Assembly: GCA_018884025.1 (NCBI GenBank)
Contig: JAHLFB010000180.1
Span: 1 to 38,086, forward strand
Length of the DNA: 38,086 nucleotides
Direction: 5' to 3'
From: Candidatus Phocaeicola faecipullorum
GTDB taxonomy: Bacteria; Bacteroidota; Bacteroidia; Bacteroidales; Bacteroidaceae
Part shown: one piece after another, positions 24,882 through 33,337 of the stretch
Layout: each line of letters starts with the position of its first letter
How positions within the stretch are numbered: the stretch's first letter is position 1
The notes under the pieces: model-generated
Databases searched by the model: none
Told to the model about the DNA's origin: nothing
The model's input: the letters and a program-made list of their open reading frames with translations, nothing else
Program-made: the position numbers and the translations under genes

Positions 24882-25673
24882 ATGAGAGTAATTATCGAAC
24901 CTGACTATCAGTCAATCTCTAATTGGGCTGCAAACTATGTTGTAAACAAAATAAACGCAGCAAACCCTACTAAAGAAAAACCTTTCGTACTTGGTCTTCC
25001 TACAGGTTCATCTCCACTTGGAATGTATAAAGCACTTATCGAACTGAATAAACAAGGTAAAGTATCATTCAAGAATGTTGTTACATTCAATATGGATGAA
25101 TATGTCGGACTTCCTGAATCACATCCTGAAAGCTACCATTCTTTCATGTTCAATAACTTCTTCAATCACATTGACATCTGCAAGGAAAACATACATATAT
25201 TAAACGGTAATGCTGCCGACCTTGAAGCTGAATGCGCTAACTACGAAAAGGAAATTGAGAAATTCGGAGGTATCGACCTGTTCCTCGGCGGTATAGGTCC
25301 TGACGGTCATATCGCATTCAACGAACCGGGTTCTTCACTAACTTCACGCACTCGCGTCAAGACTCTTACTACAGATACTATCATCGCAAACTCACGTTTC
25401 TTCGACAACGATGTAAACAAAGTTCCTAAGACTGCTCTTACTGTAGGTGTAGGTACAGTTCTTTCTGCTAAAGAAGTATTGATTATCTGTAACGGACACA
25501 ACAAGGCACGCGCATTGCAGCATGCAGTAGAAGGCGGTATCACACAGATGTGGACTATCAGCGCACTTCAGATGCACCAGCACGGTATAATCGTATGCGA
25601 CGAAGCTGCTACTGACGAACTTAAAGTAGGTACTTACAAATACTTTAAGGATATAGAAAGAAATAATCTCTAA
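24882..25673 (+). CDS. nagB: Glucosamine-6-phosphate deaminase
   Basis: 263 residues and easily aligned to E. coli NagB without gaps at key points. It converts glucosamine-6-phosphate to fructose-6-phosphate and ammonia. Catalytic residues are present: Asp72 (FNMDEY), Asp141, His143 and Glu148 ([11 protein letters not shown]). Residues that bind the allosteric activator GlcNAc-6-P in E. coli are also kept: Arg158, Lys160 and Tyr254. It therefore may be activated in the same way. It has its own strong promoter, and the divergent ROK gene likely regulates it. A fusion gene follows 20 bp downstream. Confidence 0.97.
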   Translation: MRVIIEPDYQSISNWAANYVVNKINAANPTKEKPFVLGLPTGSSPLGMYKALIELNKQGKVSFKNVVTFNMDEYVGLPESHPESYHSFMFNNFFNHIDICKENIHILNGNAADLEAECANYEKEIEKFGGIDLFLGGIGPDGHIAFNEPGSSLTSRTRVKTLTTDTIIANSRFFDNDVNKVPKTALTVGVGTVLSAKEVLIICNGHNKARALQHAVEGGITQMWTISALQMHQHGIIVCDEAATDELKVGTYKYFKDIERNNL

Positions 25674-25683
25674 TTATAAAAAC

Positions 25684-25688
25684 AGGAG
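25684..25688 (+). promoter_or_regulatory. Shine-Dalgarno-like AGGAG before the NagB/PIG-L fusion
   Basis: AGGAG 5 bp before the ATG at 25694. A clear SD is unusual in this window and supports that start. A similar ACAGGAGAA lies in the nagB leader near 24834, far from its start codon. Confidence 0.5.
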
Positions 25689-25693
25689 AAACT

Positions 25694-27679
25694 ATGCGAA
25701 CTAATCTTACATCGCAAATCTCGCTGAATAACGTATCAACACGTTATTATAAGCCGGAAAATGCTGTGGAACGTTCTGTCATCACAAGATTTGAAAAGAT
25801 AACAACCAACATTTTCGAATCAATGGACGAAGGTACACAACAAATAGCCAGCGAAATAATAGCAAAGATACAGGACAGACAGCGCGAAGGAAAATTCTGC
25901 ACTATAGCATTAGGTACAGGCTCATCACTTAGACCATTGTTTGCCGAATTGATACGCCGCCATAAAGACGAAGGAGTAAGTTTCAGAAACGTGATACTCT
26001 TCAACCTTTATGAATTCTACCCTATCAACGAAGGTGCAGGAAGTACATTCAGCCATCTGATGAAACAGTTCATCTCACAGGTTGACATAGACAGACAGAA
26101 TATCTTCACAATGGAAGGCAGCATCCCACAGGATGCAATAATCGACCATTGCAGACTATATGAACAAAGAATACAGACATTCGGCGGTATCGACATTGCT
26201 GTCTTGGGAATAGGCAGAAAAGGTATCATAGGTATGAATGAACCGGGTTCACAAGCCAGTTCATCTACACGTCTGATATTGCTTGACAGCACTTCACGTT
26301 CGGAAGCTGCACACAATCTTGGTGTTGACAATCTTCCTCCTTGCTCCATCACTATGGGTATCAAAACCATTCTTGGCGCAAGAAAGGTATTCCTCTTGGC
26401 ATGGGGCGAAGACAAGGCAGAAATCATACGCAAGACTGTAGAGGAAAAGATTACAGACACACTGCCTGCATCATATCTTCAGATGCACACAAACGCAGTG
26501 GTTTGTACAGACCTTGCGGCTGCAGCATATCTGACAAGAATACAGCGTCCGTGGCTCGTTACAAACTGCGAATGGAACAACAAGCTTATCAGAAGCGCTA
26601 TCGTTTGGTTGTGCCAGACATTGGGTAAACCAATCCTGAAGCTCACAAACAAGGACTACAACGATAATGGTCTGAGCGAACTGCTTGCTCTTTACGGCTC
26701 TGCATATAATGTAAATATCAAGGTGTTCAACGACCTTCAGCACACAATAACAGGATGGCCGGGCGGAAAACCTAACGCTGACGACACTTACCGTCCTGAA
26801 AGAGCCAAACCGTTCCCGAAAAGAGTTATCGTATTCTCTCCGCACCCGGATGATGATGTTATCTCAATGGGTGGTACACTGAGAAGACTCGTTCAGCAGG
26901 GACATGAAGTACACGTAGCATACCAGACTTCGGGTAACATTGCCGTAGGCGATGAAGAAGTTGTAAGATTCATGCACTTCATCAATGGCTTTAACCAGTT
27001 GTTCGACGATAGCAAGAACCAGACTATCAGCGACAAGTATGCCGAAATCAAGAAGTTCTTTGCCGAAAAGAAAGAAGGCGATATGGACTCAAGGGATATT
27101 CTTACAATCAAGGGACTTATCCGCAGAGGTGAGGCACGTACAGCATGTACTTACAACAATATTCCTTTGTCAAGATGTCACTTCCTCGACCTTCCTTTCT
27201 ACGAGACAGGAAAGATAGAAAAGAACCCTATCAGTCTGCCTGACATCGAAATCGTTCTTAACCTTCTGAGAGAAGTAAAACCTCATCAGATTTATGTGGC
27301 CGGCGACTTGGCCGACCCGCATGGAACTCACCGAGTATGTACTGATGCAGTATTCGCCGCTATCGACGAAGAAAAGAATGCCGGTGCTGAATGGCTTAAC
27401 GACTGTAGAATATGGATGTATCGTGGCGCATGGGCTGAATGGGAAATCGAGAACATCGAAATGGCTGTACCTTTGAGTCCGGAAGAATTGCGTGCTAAAC
27501 GTAACTCAATCCTCAAGCACCAGTCACAGATGGAAAGCGCACCGTTCCTTGGCAACGATGAACGTCTGTTCTGGCAAAGAAGCGAGGACCGTAACCGCGG
27601 AACAGCCTCACTTTATGACGGATTAGGCTTGGCATGCTACGAAGCAATGGAAGCATTCGTTGAGTATAAGCCTCTATAA
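25694..27679 (+). CDS. Degenerate NagB domain fused to PIG-L (LmbE-like) deacetylase
   Basis: 661 residues. The first 290 or so align with NagB: ALGTGSS near 72, FNLYEF at 103-108, and GIGRKGIIGMNEPG at 172-185. But the NagB catalytic Asp72 is Tyr106, Asp141 is Lys176 and His143 is Ile178; only the Glu148 equivalent, Glu183, remains. This domain is probably not a deaminase. After a linker comes a PIG-L domain, about 375-625, with SPHPDDD (His384, Asp386, Asp387) and DPHGTHRVC (His543, His546), the zinc and catalytic motifs. PIG-L enzymes deacetylate GlcNAc-type substrates. The pair could supply glucosamine-6-phosphate to the NagB upstream, which is an inference. It is cotranscribed with nagB and ends at a terminator. 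Confidence 0.9.
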   Translation: MRTNLTSQISLNNVSTRYYKPENAVERSVITRFEKITTNIFESMDEGTQQIASEIIAKIQDRQREGKFCTIALGTGSSLRPLFAELIRRHKDEGVSFRNVILFNLYEFYPINEGAGSTFSHLMKQFISQVDIDRQNIFTMEGSIPQDAIIDHCRLYEQRIQTFGGIDIAVLGIGRKGIIGMNEPGSQASSSTRLILLDSTSRSEAAHNLGVDNLPPCSITMGIKTILGARKVFLLAWGEDKAEIIRKTVEEKITDTLPASYLQMHTNAVVCTDLAAAAYLTRIQRPWLVTNCEWNNKLIRSAIVWLCQTLGKPILKLTNKDYNDNGLSELLALYGSAYNVNIKVFNDLQHTITGWPGGKPNADDTYRPERAKPFPKRVIVFSPHPDDDVISMGGTLRRLVQQGHEVHVAYQTSGNIAVGDEEVVRFMHFINGFNQLFDDSKNQTISDKYAEIKKFFAEKKEGDMDSRDILTIKGLIRRGEARTACTYNNIPLSRCHFLDLPFYETGKIEKNPISLPDIEIVLNLLREVKPHQIYVAGDLADPHGTHRVCTDAVFAAIDEEKNAGAEWLNDCRIWMYRGAWAEWEIENIEMAVPLSPEELRAKRNSILKHQSQMESAPFLGNDERLFWQRSEDRNRGTASLYDGLGLACYEAMEAFVEYKPL

Positions 27680-27701
27680 AGATTATTTCTAATACATTAT
27701 A

Positions 27702-27738
27702 AAATCCTGCAAGGCTTAATGTTTTGCAGGATTTTTTT
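27702..27738 (+). terminator. Intrinsic terminator after the NagB/PIG-L gene
   Basis: AAATCCTGCAA pairs with TTTGCAGGATTT; a long T run follows. Confidence 0.85.
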
Positions 27739-27752
27739 ATAAAGACACAGTT

Positions 27753-30386
27753 ATGTTCAGACATCTATTCTTTTCGATAAGCCTTGCCTCAGTATGTATG
27801 CTTTGGACAGGTTGCAATAATGAAAAACATTTTATTAACGATTCGGACTACAGACTAAAGGTAGAAAACGACTTTGCTGAGAAACAGACAATTCTGAAAA
27901 ATGGGAATTTATTCGATATATTCAGCAAGGAAATGACATCCGAAGAGAAAGAGGCATTGCAGTTTCTATATGCATATATGCCACTAAGTGATATAGCCGA
28001 CAATTCGGGAGAGTTCTTTCTAAACAATATACGGCTTTCATTCAAAATAAGGGAATCGTCATCATGGGGTAAAAATATCCCGGAAGATATCTTCAGACAC
28101 TTTGTACTCCCAATAAGAGTCAACAACGAAAATCTGGACAATTCAAGGGAATATTTCCAAAAAGAATTATGGCCAAGAGTGAAACATCTCTCAATGCAAG
28201 ATGCGGTACTGGAAACAAACCACTGGTGTCATGAGAAAGCTACTTATACACCATCGGACAGCCGTACAAGTTCACCACTGGCAACAATAAAAACAGCCTA
28301 CGGAAGATGTGGTGAGGAATCTACACTATTAGTTGCAGCACTCCGAGCTATAGGTATTCCGGCACGTCAGGTATATACACCAAGATGGGCTCATACAGAC
28401 GACAATCATGCATGGGTAGAAGCATGGGTGGACGGAAAATGGTGTTTCCTTGGAGCATGTGAACCGGAACCTGTACTTAATCTCGGATGGTTCAACTCAC
28501 CTGCAAGCAGAGGAATGCTGATGCACACAAAAGTATTCGGCTCATATAACGGTAAGGAAGAAAAGATGATTCAGACTGCAAATTATACAGAAATCAACAT
28601 AATCGGTAATTATGCAGACAAATCGTCTTTAACAGTAACTGTAAAAGATGGCAATGGAAACGTTATTGAAGGAGCCAATGTAGAGTTCAAGCTATATAAC
28701 TATGCTGAGTTCTTTACTGTCTATAAACAGAAAAGCAATGAACAGGGACAGGTTTCACTCTCAGCAGGACTTGGTGACATGCTGGTATATGCTTCATATG
28801 GCGACAAATTCGGCATAAGAAAAGTATCATTCGGAAAGGAAAAGACTGTCGATATAGTCTTGAAACATAATGTAAACGAAGCATATTGTGAAAACATGGA
28901 TATCGTTCCTCCGGCGGAAAATGCAAACCTCCCTTCAGTATCAGAAGAACAACGAAATGAGAACAATATCAGGCTGCACCAGGAAGATTCTATCAGAAAT
29001 GCATATGTAGCGACATTCCCCGATAAAGATATTATCAGTAAGTTTGCCAAGGAAAACAATCTGAAATACGAAGAAATAGAAGGATTTATAGTCAAGTCAA
29101 GGGGTAATTACGCAGAAATAATGAAATTTCTGAGCAACTCTACACAAAACCAAATGTGCAGAAAAGCTATAGACTTATTGAAAACAATAACAGACAAAGA
29201 TTTGAGAGATACTCCATGCAGTGTTCTTGAAGACCATCTGTACAATACTCCGGAAGAAGCCAGTACGGAATATGTGCTTTGTCCGCGTGTAGCCAATGAA
29301 CTTCTCACTCCATACCGTTCATTTCTTCAGAAAGAAATACCGGAAAGTCTGAAAACAGAGTTTACATCAAATCCTCAAACACTTGTAAAATGGTGTTCGG
29401 ACAGCATTACCATAAGAAATGACCTTAACAAAGGCGCCTCTCCTACCTCACCTATCGGAACATGGAAATGCAGGGTTGTAGATACACAGTCACGCGAAAT
29501 ATTCTTTGTAGCTGCAGCAAGAAGCCTCAACATACAGGCATGGAAAGATGCTGTGACAGGAAATATCTATTACATAAACAATGGCAATACTTATCAGGCT
29601 GACTTTGAAATCTCAACAACGTCAAAAACTCCTGAAGGCACACTGAGAGCTACATACAAACCTATTCCACGACTGGACGATCCTAAGTATTATACACATT
29701 TCACCATATCTAAGTACGAAAACGGAAGCTTCAAACTGCTGAACTATCCTGAAAATGCGACATGGAATTCATTGCTGAAGAATGGTACAAGGATAGAAGA
29801 AGGATATTATATGCTGGTAACAGGCAGCCGTCTTGCAAACGGAAGTGTAATGAGTAACGTTTCATTCTTCACTGTAGAAAAAGACAAAGAAACAAAGATA
29901 GAACTGAAAATGCGTGACAATGCTGAAGAAATAAGAGTTATCGGAAATTTCAACTCTGAACTGAAATATACAGATGCTGTCACAAAAACAGAAACATCCA
30001 TACTCTCAACTACAGGAAGAGGATATTTCGTTGTCGGCATACTTGGCACCGGTCAGGAACCTACCAACCATGCACTGAGAGACATAGAAATAAAAAAGAA
30101 AGAATTTGAAAAATGGGGACGCAAAATGATACTGTTATTCCCGGACGAAAAGTCTTACAGGAAATTCTCTCCAACCGATTTCCCAAATCTTCCTTCTAAT
30201 ATAGTTTACGGAATAGACACCGATAATGAAGTAAGAAACGAGATTTCACAGAACATGAAACTGTCAAATGGAGGAAATCTGCCAATATTCATTATCGGCG
30301 ATACATTCAACCGTGTAGTGTTCCAGATAGACGGTTACACCATAGGTACCGGGGAACAACTCATAAGAACCATTAACGGTCTGTAA
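27753..30386 (+). CDS. Large lipoprotein with transglutaminase-like domain
   Basis: 877 residues. A leader ending MLWTGC points to lipidation at Cys21. The transglutaminase-like core covers about 150-245: AYGRCGEEST with catalytic Cys186, NHAWVEAW with His219, and the acidic GACEPEP segment after it. Flanking regions are large: an N-terminal helical part and a C-terminal half that is beta-rich (for example VTVKDGNGNVIEGANVEFKL, a carboxypeptidase-regulatory-like insert near residue 300), ending in an alpha/beta segment similar to thioredoxin-like repeats (GNLPIFIIGDTFNRVVF). Such lipoproteins are common in Bacteroides and are thought to act on proteins or peptides at the cell surface or in the periplasm. 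The 3' end overlaps the convergent cutC by 14 bp. Confidence 0.85.
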   Translation: MFRHLFFSISLASVCMLWTGCNNEKHFINDSDYRLKVENDFAEKQTILKNGNLFDIFSKEMTSEEKEALQFLYAYMPLSDIADNSGEFFLNNIRLSFKIRESSSWGKNIPEDIFRHFVLPIRVNNENLDNSREYFQKELWPRVKHLSMQDAVLETNHWCHEKATYTPSDSRTSSPLATIKTAYGRCGEESTLLVAALRAIGIPARQVYTPRWAHTDDNHAWVEAWVDGKWCFLGACEPEPVLNLGWFNSPASRGMLMHTKVFGSYNGKEEKMIQTANYTEINIIGNYADKSSLTVTVKDGNGNVIEGANVEFKLYNYAEFFTVYKQKSNEQGQVSLSAGLGDMLVYASYGDKFGIRKVSFGKEKTVDIVLKHNVNEAYCENMDIVPPAENANLPSVSEEQRNENNIRLHQEDSIRNAYVATFPDKDIISKFAKENNLKYEEIEGFIVKSRGNYAEIMKFLSNSTQNQMCRKAIDLLKTITDKDLRDTPCSVLEDHLYNTPEEASTEYVLCPRVANELLTPYRSFLQKEIPESLKTEFTSNPQTLVKWCSDSITIRNDLNKGASPTSPIGTWKCRVVDTQSREIFFVAAARSLNIQAWKDAVTGNIYYINNGNTYQADFEISTTSKTPEGTLRATYKPIPRLDDPKYYTHFTISKYENGSFKLLNYPENATWNSLLKNGTRIEEGYYMLVTGSRLANGSVMSNVSFFTVEKDKETKIELKMRDNAEEIRVIGNFNSELKYTDAVTKTETSILSTTGRGYFVVGILGTGQEPTNHALRDIEIKKKEFEKWGRKMILLFPDEKSYRKFSPTDFPNLPSNIVYGIDTDNEVRNEISQNMKLSNGGNLPIFIIGDTFNRVVFQIDGYTIGTGEQLIRTINGL

Positions 30387-31119
30387 GTGCACTTATTGTA
30401 TTTCGTACACGGGCAGCGGTAGTTACCGGAGTGAGATACTCATCTACTGTCACCGTTCCTCCCATAGACAGAGCCGGATCGCGATAGAGCATCCGGCTTT
30501 CTTTATTTTCGCGCGCTGAGAAATGAAATTCAGACGCACCTGTCTTCTCTGCTAAATCTCGTATATTGCTCTCATTGACTCCACAACCAGGCATTATGAT
30601 AATCCTGCCGGCAGCCTGTTTAACCAATGAGGCGAGCAAATCTGTTCCCTGTATAGCTGTCGGCTGCTGACCGGAAGTTAGTATTCTGGACACTCCCATC
30701 CAGATAAGACTATCCATCACTTCAGCCGGGCGAAGCACATAATCAAATGCACGATGGAATGTTATGCTCATCCCTTCAGCAGCCTCAACCAAACGTTTCA
30801 TAGCAGGCATATCAAGTTCTGCTTCCGGTGTCAGACATCCGAACACCACTCCATCCGCACCCGCTTCTTTCACAGCACGTATATCTTCTTCCATTATATC
30901 CAGTTCCAAAGGAGAATAAACGAAGTCTCCCCCACGAGGACGTATTATCACGTGAAGCTTTATATCCAACAATCGTCGCGCAAGTTTCACCTCTCCTATG
31001 GAAGGAGTAGTCCCTCCTTCCGGCATCGAAGCACATAATTCCACACGATGTGCCCCGCCCTCCTGAGCCGCCAGACAACTTTCCACCGAATTGGCACAAA
31101 TTTCAAAAGTATATTTCAT
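30373..31119 (-). CDS. cutC: CutC family protein
   Basis: 248 residues, the normal size. Typical parts are the start FEICANSVESCLAAQEGGAHRVELC, then EGGTTPSIG, HVIIRPRGGDFVYS, DGVVFGCLT, ITFHRAFD, ILTSGQQPTA and IIIMPGCGVNESNI. CutC is a TIM-barrel protein linked to copper handling in E. coli; later work has questioned a direct copper role, so the function is uncertain. It ends inside the last codons of the transglutaminase-like gene on the other strand. The tRNA-Arg gene lies 87 bp upstream on the same strand. Confidence 0.93.
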   Translation of the reverse strand: MKYTFEICANSVESCLAAQEGGAHRVELCASMPEGGTTPSIGEVKLARRLLDIKLHVIIRPRGGDFVYSPLELDIMEEDIRAVKEAGADGVVFGCLTPEAELDMPAMKRLVEAAEGMSITFHRAFDYVLRPAEVMDSLIWMGVSRILTSGQQPTAIQGTDLLASLVKQAAGRIIIMPGCGVNESNIRDLAEKTGASEFHFSARENKESRMLYRDPALSMGGTVTVDEYLTPVTTAARVRNTISALTDR

Positions 31120-31206
31120 AATCTATTCTATAAAAAAAGTGCGAATTACACTCACTATACTTAAAATCATCTTGTATAATCAACGTAATACGCACTCTAA
31201 TACTTG

Positions 31207-31278
31207 TACACCCATGGGGAGTCGAACCCCAATCGATGGAACCGGAATCCATTATTCTATCCATTGAACTATGGGTGC
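31207..31278 (-). tRNA. tRNA-Arg (anticodon CCG)
   Basis: Read on the minus strand, the acceptor GCACCCA (from 31278) pairs with TGGGTGT near the 3' end. The anticodon arm is ATGGA, loop TTCCGGT, TCCAT, giving anticodon CCG (Arg). The T arm is TGGGG, loop TTCGACT, CCCCA. Length is 72 nt including the discriminator base; CCA is not encoded. The -7 box is at 31305-31312. Confidence 0.9.
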
Positions 31279-31304
31279 TTGTAACCTTTTTTCTAAAAGC
31301 GATA

Positions 31305-31312
31305 CAAAAATA
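31305..31312 (-). promoter_or_regulatory. -7 box for tRNA-Arg
   Basis: The minus strand reads TATTTTTG, about 27 bp upstream of the tRNA 5' end. From 31313 to about 31446 I see only AT-rich spacer. Confidence 0.5.
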
Positions 31313-31446
31313 ATAAGTTTATCGGAATTATAAAATAAAATTGAGTAAAAACTCACACACAGTTCAACTACAGCTATTAATAGTGACATTTTCTACACCA
31401 ATTAAATAAAAATACAAACTATTTGATAAGTTTTTCGCAATTATAA

Positions 31447-31476
31447 TTGCATATTTACAAAATATACCTATCTTTG
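31447..31476 (+). promoter_or_regulatory. Promoter for asnA
   Basis: TTG (31447-31449), spacer 19 bp, TATCTTTG (31469-31476), 26 bp before the ATG. Confidence 0.6.
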
Positions 31477-31502
31477 CCAACAAAACTAATACCAAACAAA
31501 TC

Positions 31503-32543
31503 ATGAGTTACTTAATAAAACCAACCAACTATAAAGCCCTGCTCGACATGAAACAGACTGAGCTTGGCATTAAACAGATAAAGGAATTCTTCCAGCAAAA
31601 CCTATCATCGGAACTCAGACTCCGCCGCGTAACAGCACCATTGTTCGTTCTCAAGGGTATGGGTATAAATGATGACCTGAACGGAGTGGAGCGTGCCGTG
31701 TCATTTCCTATCAAGGACTTGGGAGACCAACAGGCTGAAGTGGTACACTCACTCGCCAAATGGAAGAGGGTGACACTTGCCGACTATAATATCGGTCCGG
31801 GATATGGTATATATACAGATATGAATGCAATACGCGCGGATGAGGAACTTGGTAACCTGCATTCGCTTTACGTTGACCAGTGGGACTGGGAAAGAACTAT
31901 CACACCAGAGCAAAGAAATGTGGATTTTCTGAAAAGCATAGTTACGAGAATATATTCTGCTATGCGACGTACTGAATATATGATATGTGAAATGTATCCA
32001 CAAATAAAATCATTTTTGGCTCACGACATACATTTTATCCATTCGGAAGAACTTTTACAAATGTATCCTGACAAGACTCCAAAAGAAAGAGAAAACCTGA
32101 TAACAAAAAAATACGGTGCCGTATTTATAATTGGTATAGGATGTAAATTAAGCAACGGCGAACCACATGACCTTCGTGCTCCTGACTACGATGATTATTC
32201 TACAATAGATCCTAAAACAGGATTGCCCGGACTGAACGGTGACCTTCTCGTTTGGAACGAGGTATTGGAACGCGCCATAGAACTTTCATCAATGGGTATC
32301 CGTGTTGACAAAGAAGCACTGTTGCGTCAATTGGAACTTTCCGGCAAGGAAGACAGAAAAGAACTGTATTTCCACAAAAGGTTACTAAACGGTTCGCTAC
32401 CTCTCAGTATAGGCGGAGGTATAGGTCAGTCTCGCCTATGTATGCTATATCTGAAAAAAGCACACATTGGGGAAATACAAGCCAGTATATGGCCTGAGAG
32501 CATGAGAAAAGAATGTGAAGAATATGGGATGACTCTTATATAA
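31503..32543 (+). CDS. asnA: Aspartate--ammonia ligase (asparagine synthetase A)
   Basis: 346 residues, the normal AsnA size. Clear signatures include KQTELGIKQIKEFFQ at the start, LRRVTAPLFVLKG, ERAVSFPIKD, EVVHSLAKWKR, LHSLYVDQWDWE, and the C-terminal GGGIGQSRLCMLYL that resembles motif 3 of class II aminoacyl-tRNA synthetases, the fold this enzyme shares. It makes asparagine from aspartate, ammonia and ATP. It is a single-gene unit with its own promoter and terminator. Confidence 0.97.
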   Translation: MSYLIKPTNYKALLDMKQTELGIKQIKEFFQQNLSSELRLRRVTAPLFVLKGMGINDDLNGVERAVSFPIKDLGDQQAEVVHSLAKWKRVTLADYNIGPGYGIYTDMNAIRADEELGNLHSLYVDQWDWERTITPEQRNVDFLKSIVTRIYSAMRRTEYMICEMYPQIKSFLAHDIHFIHSEELLQMYPDKTPKERENLITKKYGAVFIIGIGCKLSNGEPHDLRAPDYDDYSTIDPKTGLPGLNGDLLVWNEVLERAIELSSMGIRVDKEALLRQLELSGKEDRKELYFHKRLLNGSLPLSIGGGIGQSRLCMLYLKKAHIGEIQASIWPESMRKECEEYGMTLI

Positions 32544-32568
32544 GCAACTAAACGAGATTAAATACCAG

Positions 32569-32619
32569 CAACGGAATTCCTACACCGGTAACCGGCAACA
32601 GGAATCCCGTTGTTTTTTT
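32569..32619 (+). terminator. Intrinsic terminator after asnA
   Basis: CAACGGAATTCCT (32569-32581) pairs with AGGAATCCCGTTG (near 32600-32612) with small bulges, then a T run. It lies directly before the ung promoter. Confidence 0.75.
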
Positions 32620-32640
32620 ATATATAAAATGTTACCTTTG
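32609..32640 (+). promoter_or_regulatory. Promoter for ung
   Basis: GTTG (32609-32612), spacer 20 bp, TACCTTTG (32633-32640), 30 bp before the ATG. The -33 part overlaps the asnA terminator arm. Confidence 0.6.
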
Positions 32641-32670
32641 TTCCACTAAATCACATAAACATAAAAAAGC

Positions 32671-33333
32671 ATGAACGTACAAATAGAAGAAACATGGAAG
32701 GAAGCATTAATGCCTGAATTCTCAAAGGACTATTTTATACGGCTGACAGATTTCGTCAGGAAAGAGTATCATGAAACAACAGTATATCCTCCGGGAAAAC
32801 TGATTTTCAACGCATTCAACTTATGTCCTTTTGACAAAGTAAAAGTAGTAATAATAGGACAAGACCCATATCATGGTCCTGGACAAGCCCATGGCCTGTG
32901 TTTCTCTGTAAACGACGGGGTACAACCTCCTCCATCATTAGTAAATATTTTCAAGGAAATAAACAACGATCTGGGTAAACCTATTCCGCAAAGCGGTAAT
33001 CTCACCAGATGGGCTGAACAGGGAGTTTTATTACTTAATGCTACACTTACAGTGCGGGCCCATCAGGCAGGCTCACACCAAAGACAGGGCTGGGAAGAAT
33101 TTACAGACGCAGTTATCAGAAAACTTGCCGAAGAAAAATCAAATCTGGTTTTTATTCTTTGGGGGTCTTATGCGCAGAAGAAAGGTGCCTTCATCGACAG
33201 AAACAAACATCTGGTACTAACCTCAGTACATCCATCGCCTTTATCGGCACACAACGGTTTCTTCGGCAATCATCATTTCAGCCTAGCTAATGATTATCTG
33301 GTAAAAAACGGAAAGACAGCTATTGACTGGTAA
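32671..33333 (+). CDS. ung: Uracil-DNA glycosylase
   Basis: 220 residues, the normal size for family 1 UDG. Motifs: [18 protein letters not shown] with the catalytic Asp65 that activates water, [22 protein letters not shown], and [18 protein letters not shown] with the catalytic His. It removes uracil from DNA to start base excision repair. The stop at 33333 is only 4 bp from the stop of the convergent LptD-like gene, and no hairpin separates them. Confidence 0.97.
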   Translation: MNVQIEETWKEALMPEFSKDYFIRLTDFVRKEYHETTVYPPGKLIFNAFNLCPFDKVKVVIIGQDPYHGPGQAHGLCFSVNDGVQPPPSLVNIFKEINNDLGKPIPQSGNLTRWAEQGVLLLNATLTVRAHQAGSHQRQGWEEFTDAVIRKLAEEKSNLVFILWGSYAQKKGAFIDRNKHLVLTSVHPSPLSAHNGFFGNHHFSLANDYLVKNGKTAIDW

Positions 33334-33337
33334 GAGA

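Noticed and set aside
26017-26460. 147-residue minus-strand frame
   Set aside because: Shadow of the NagB/PIG-L gene.
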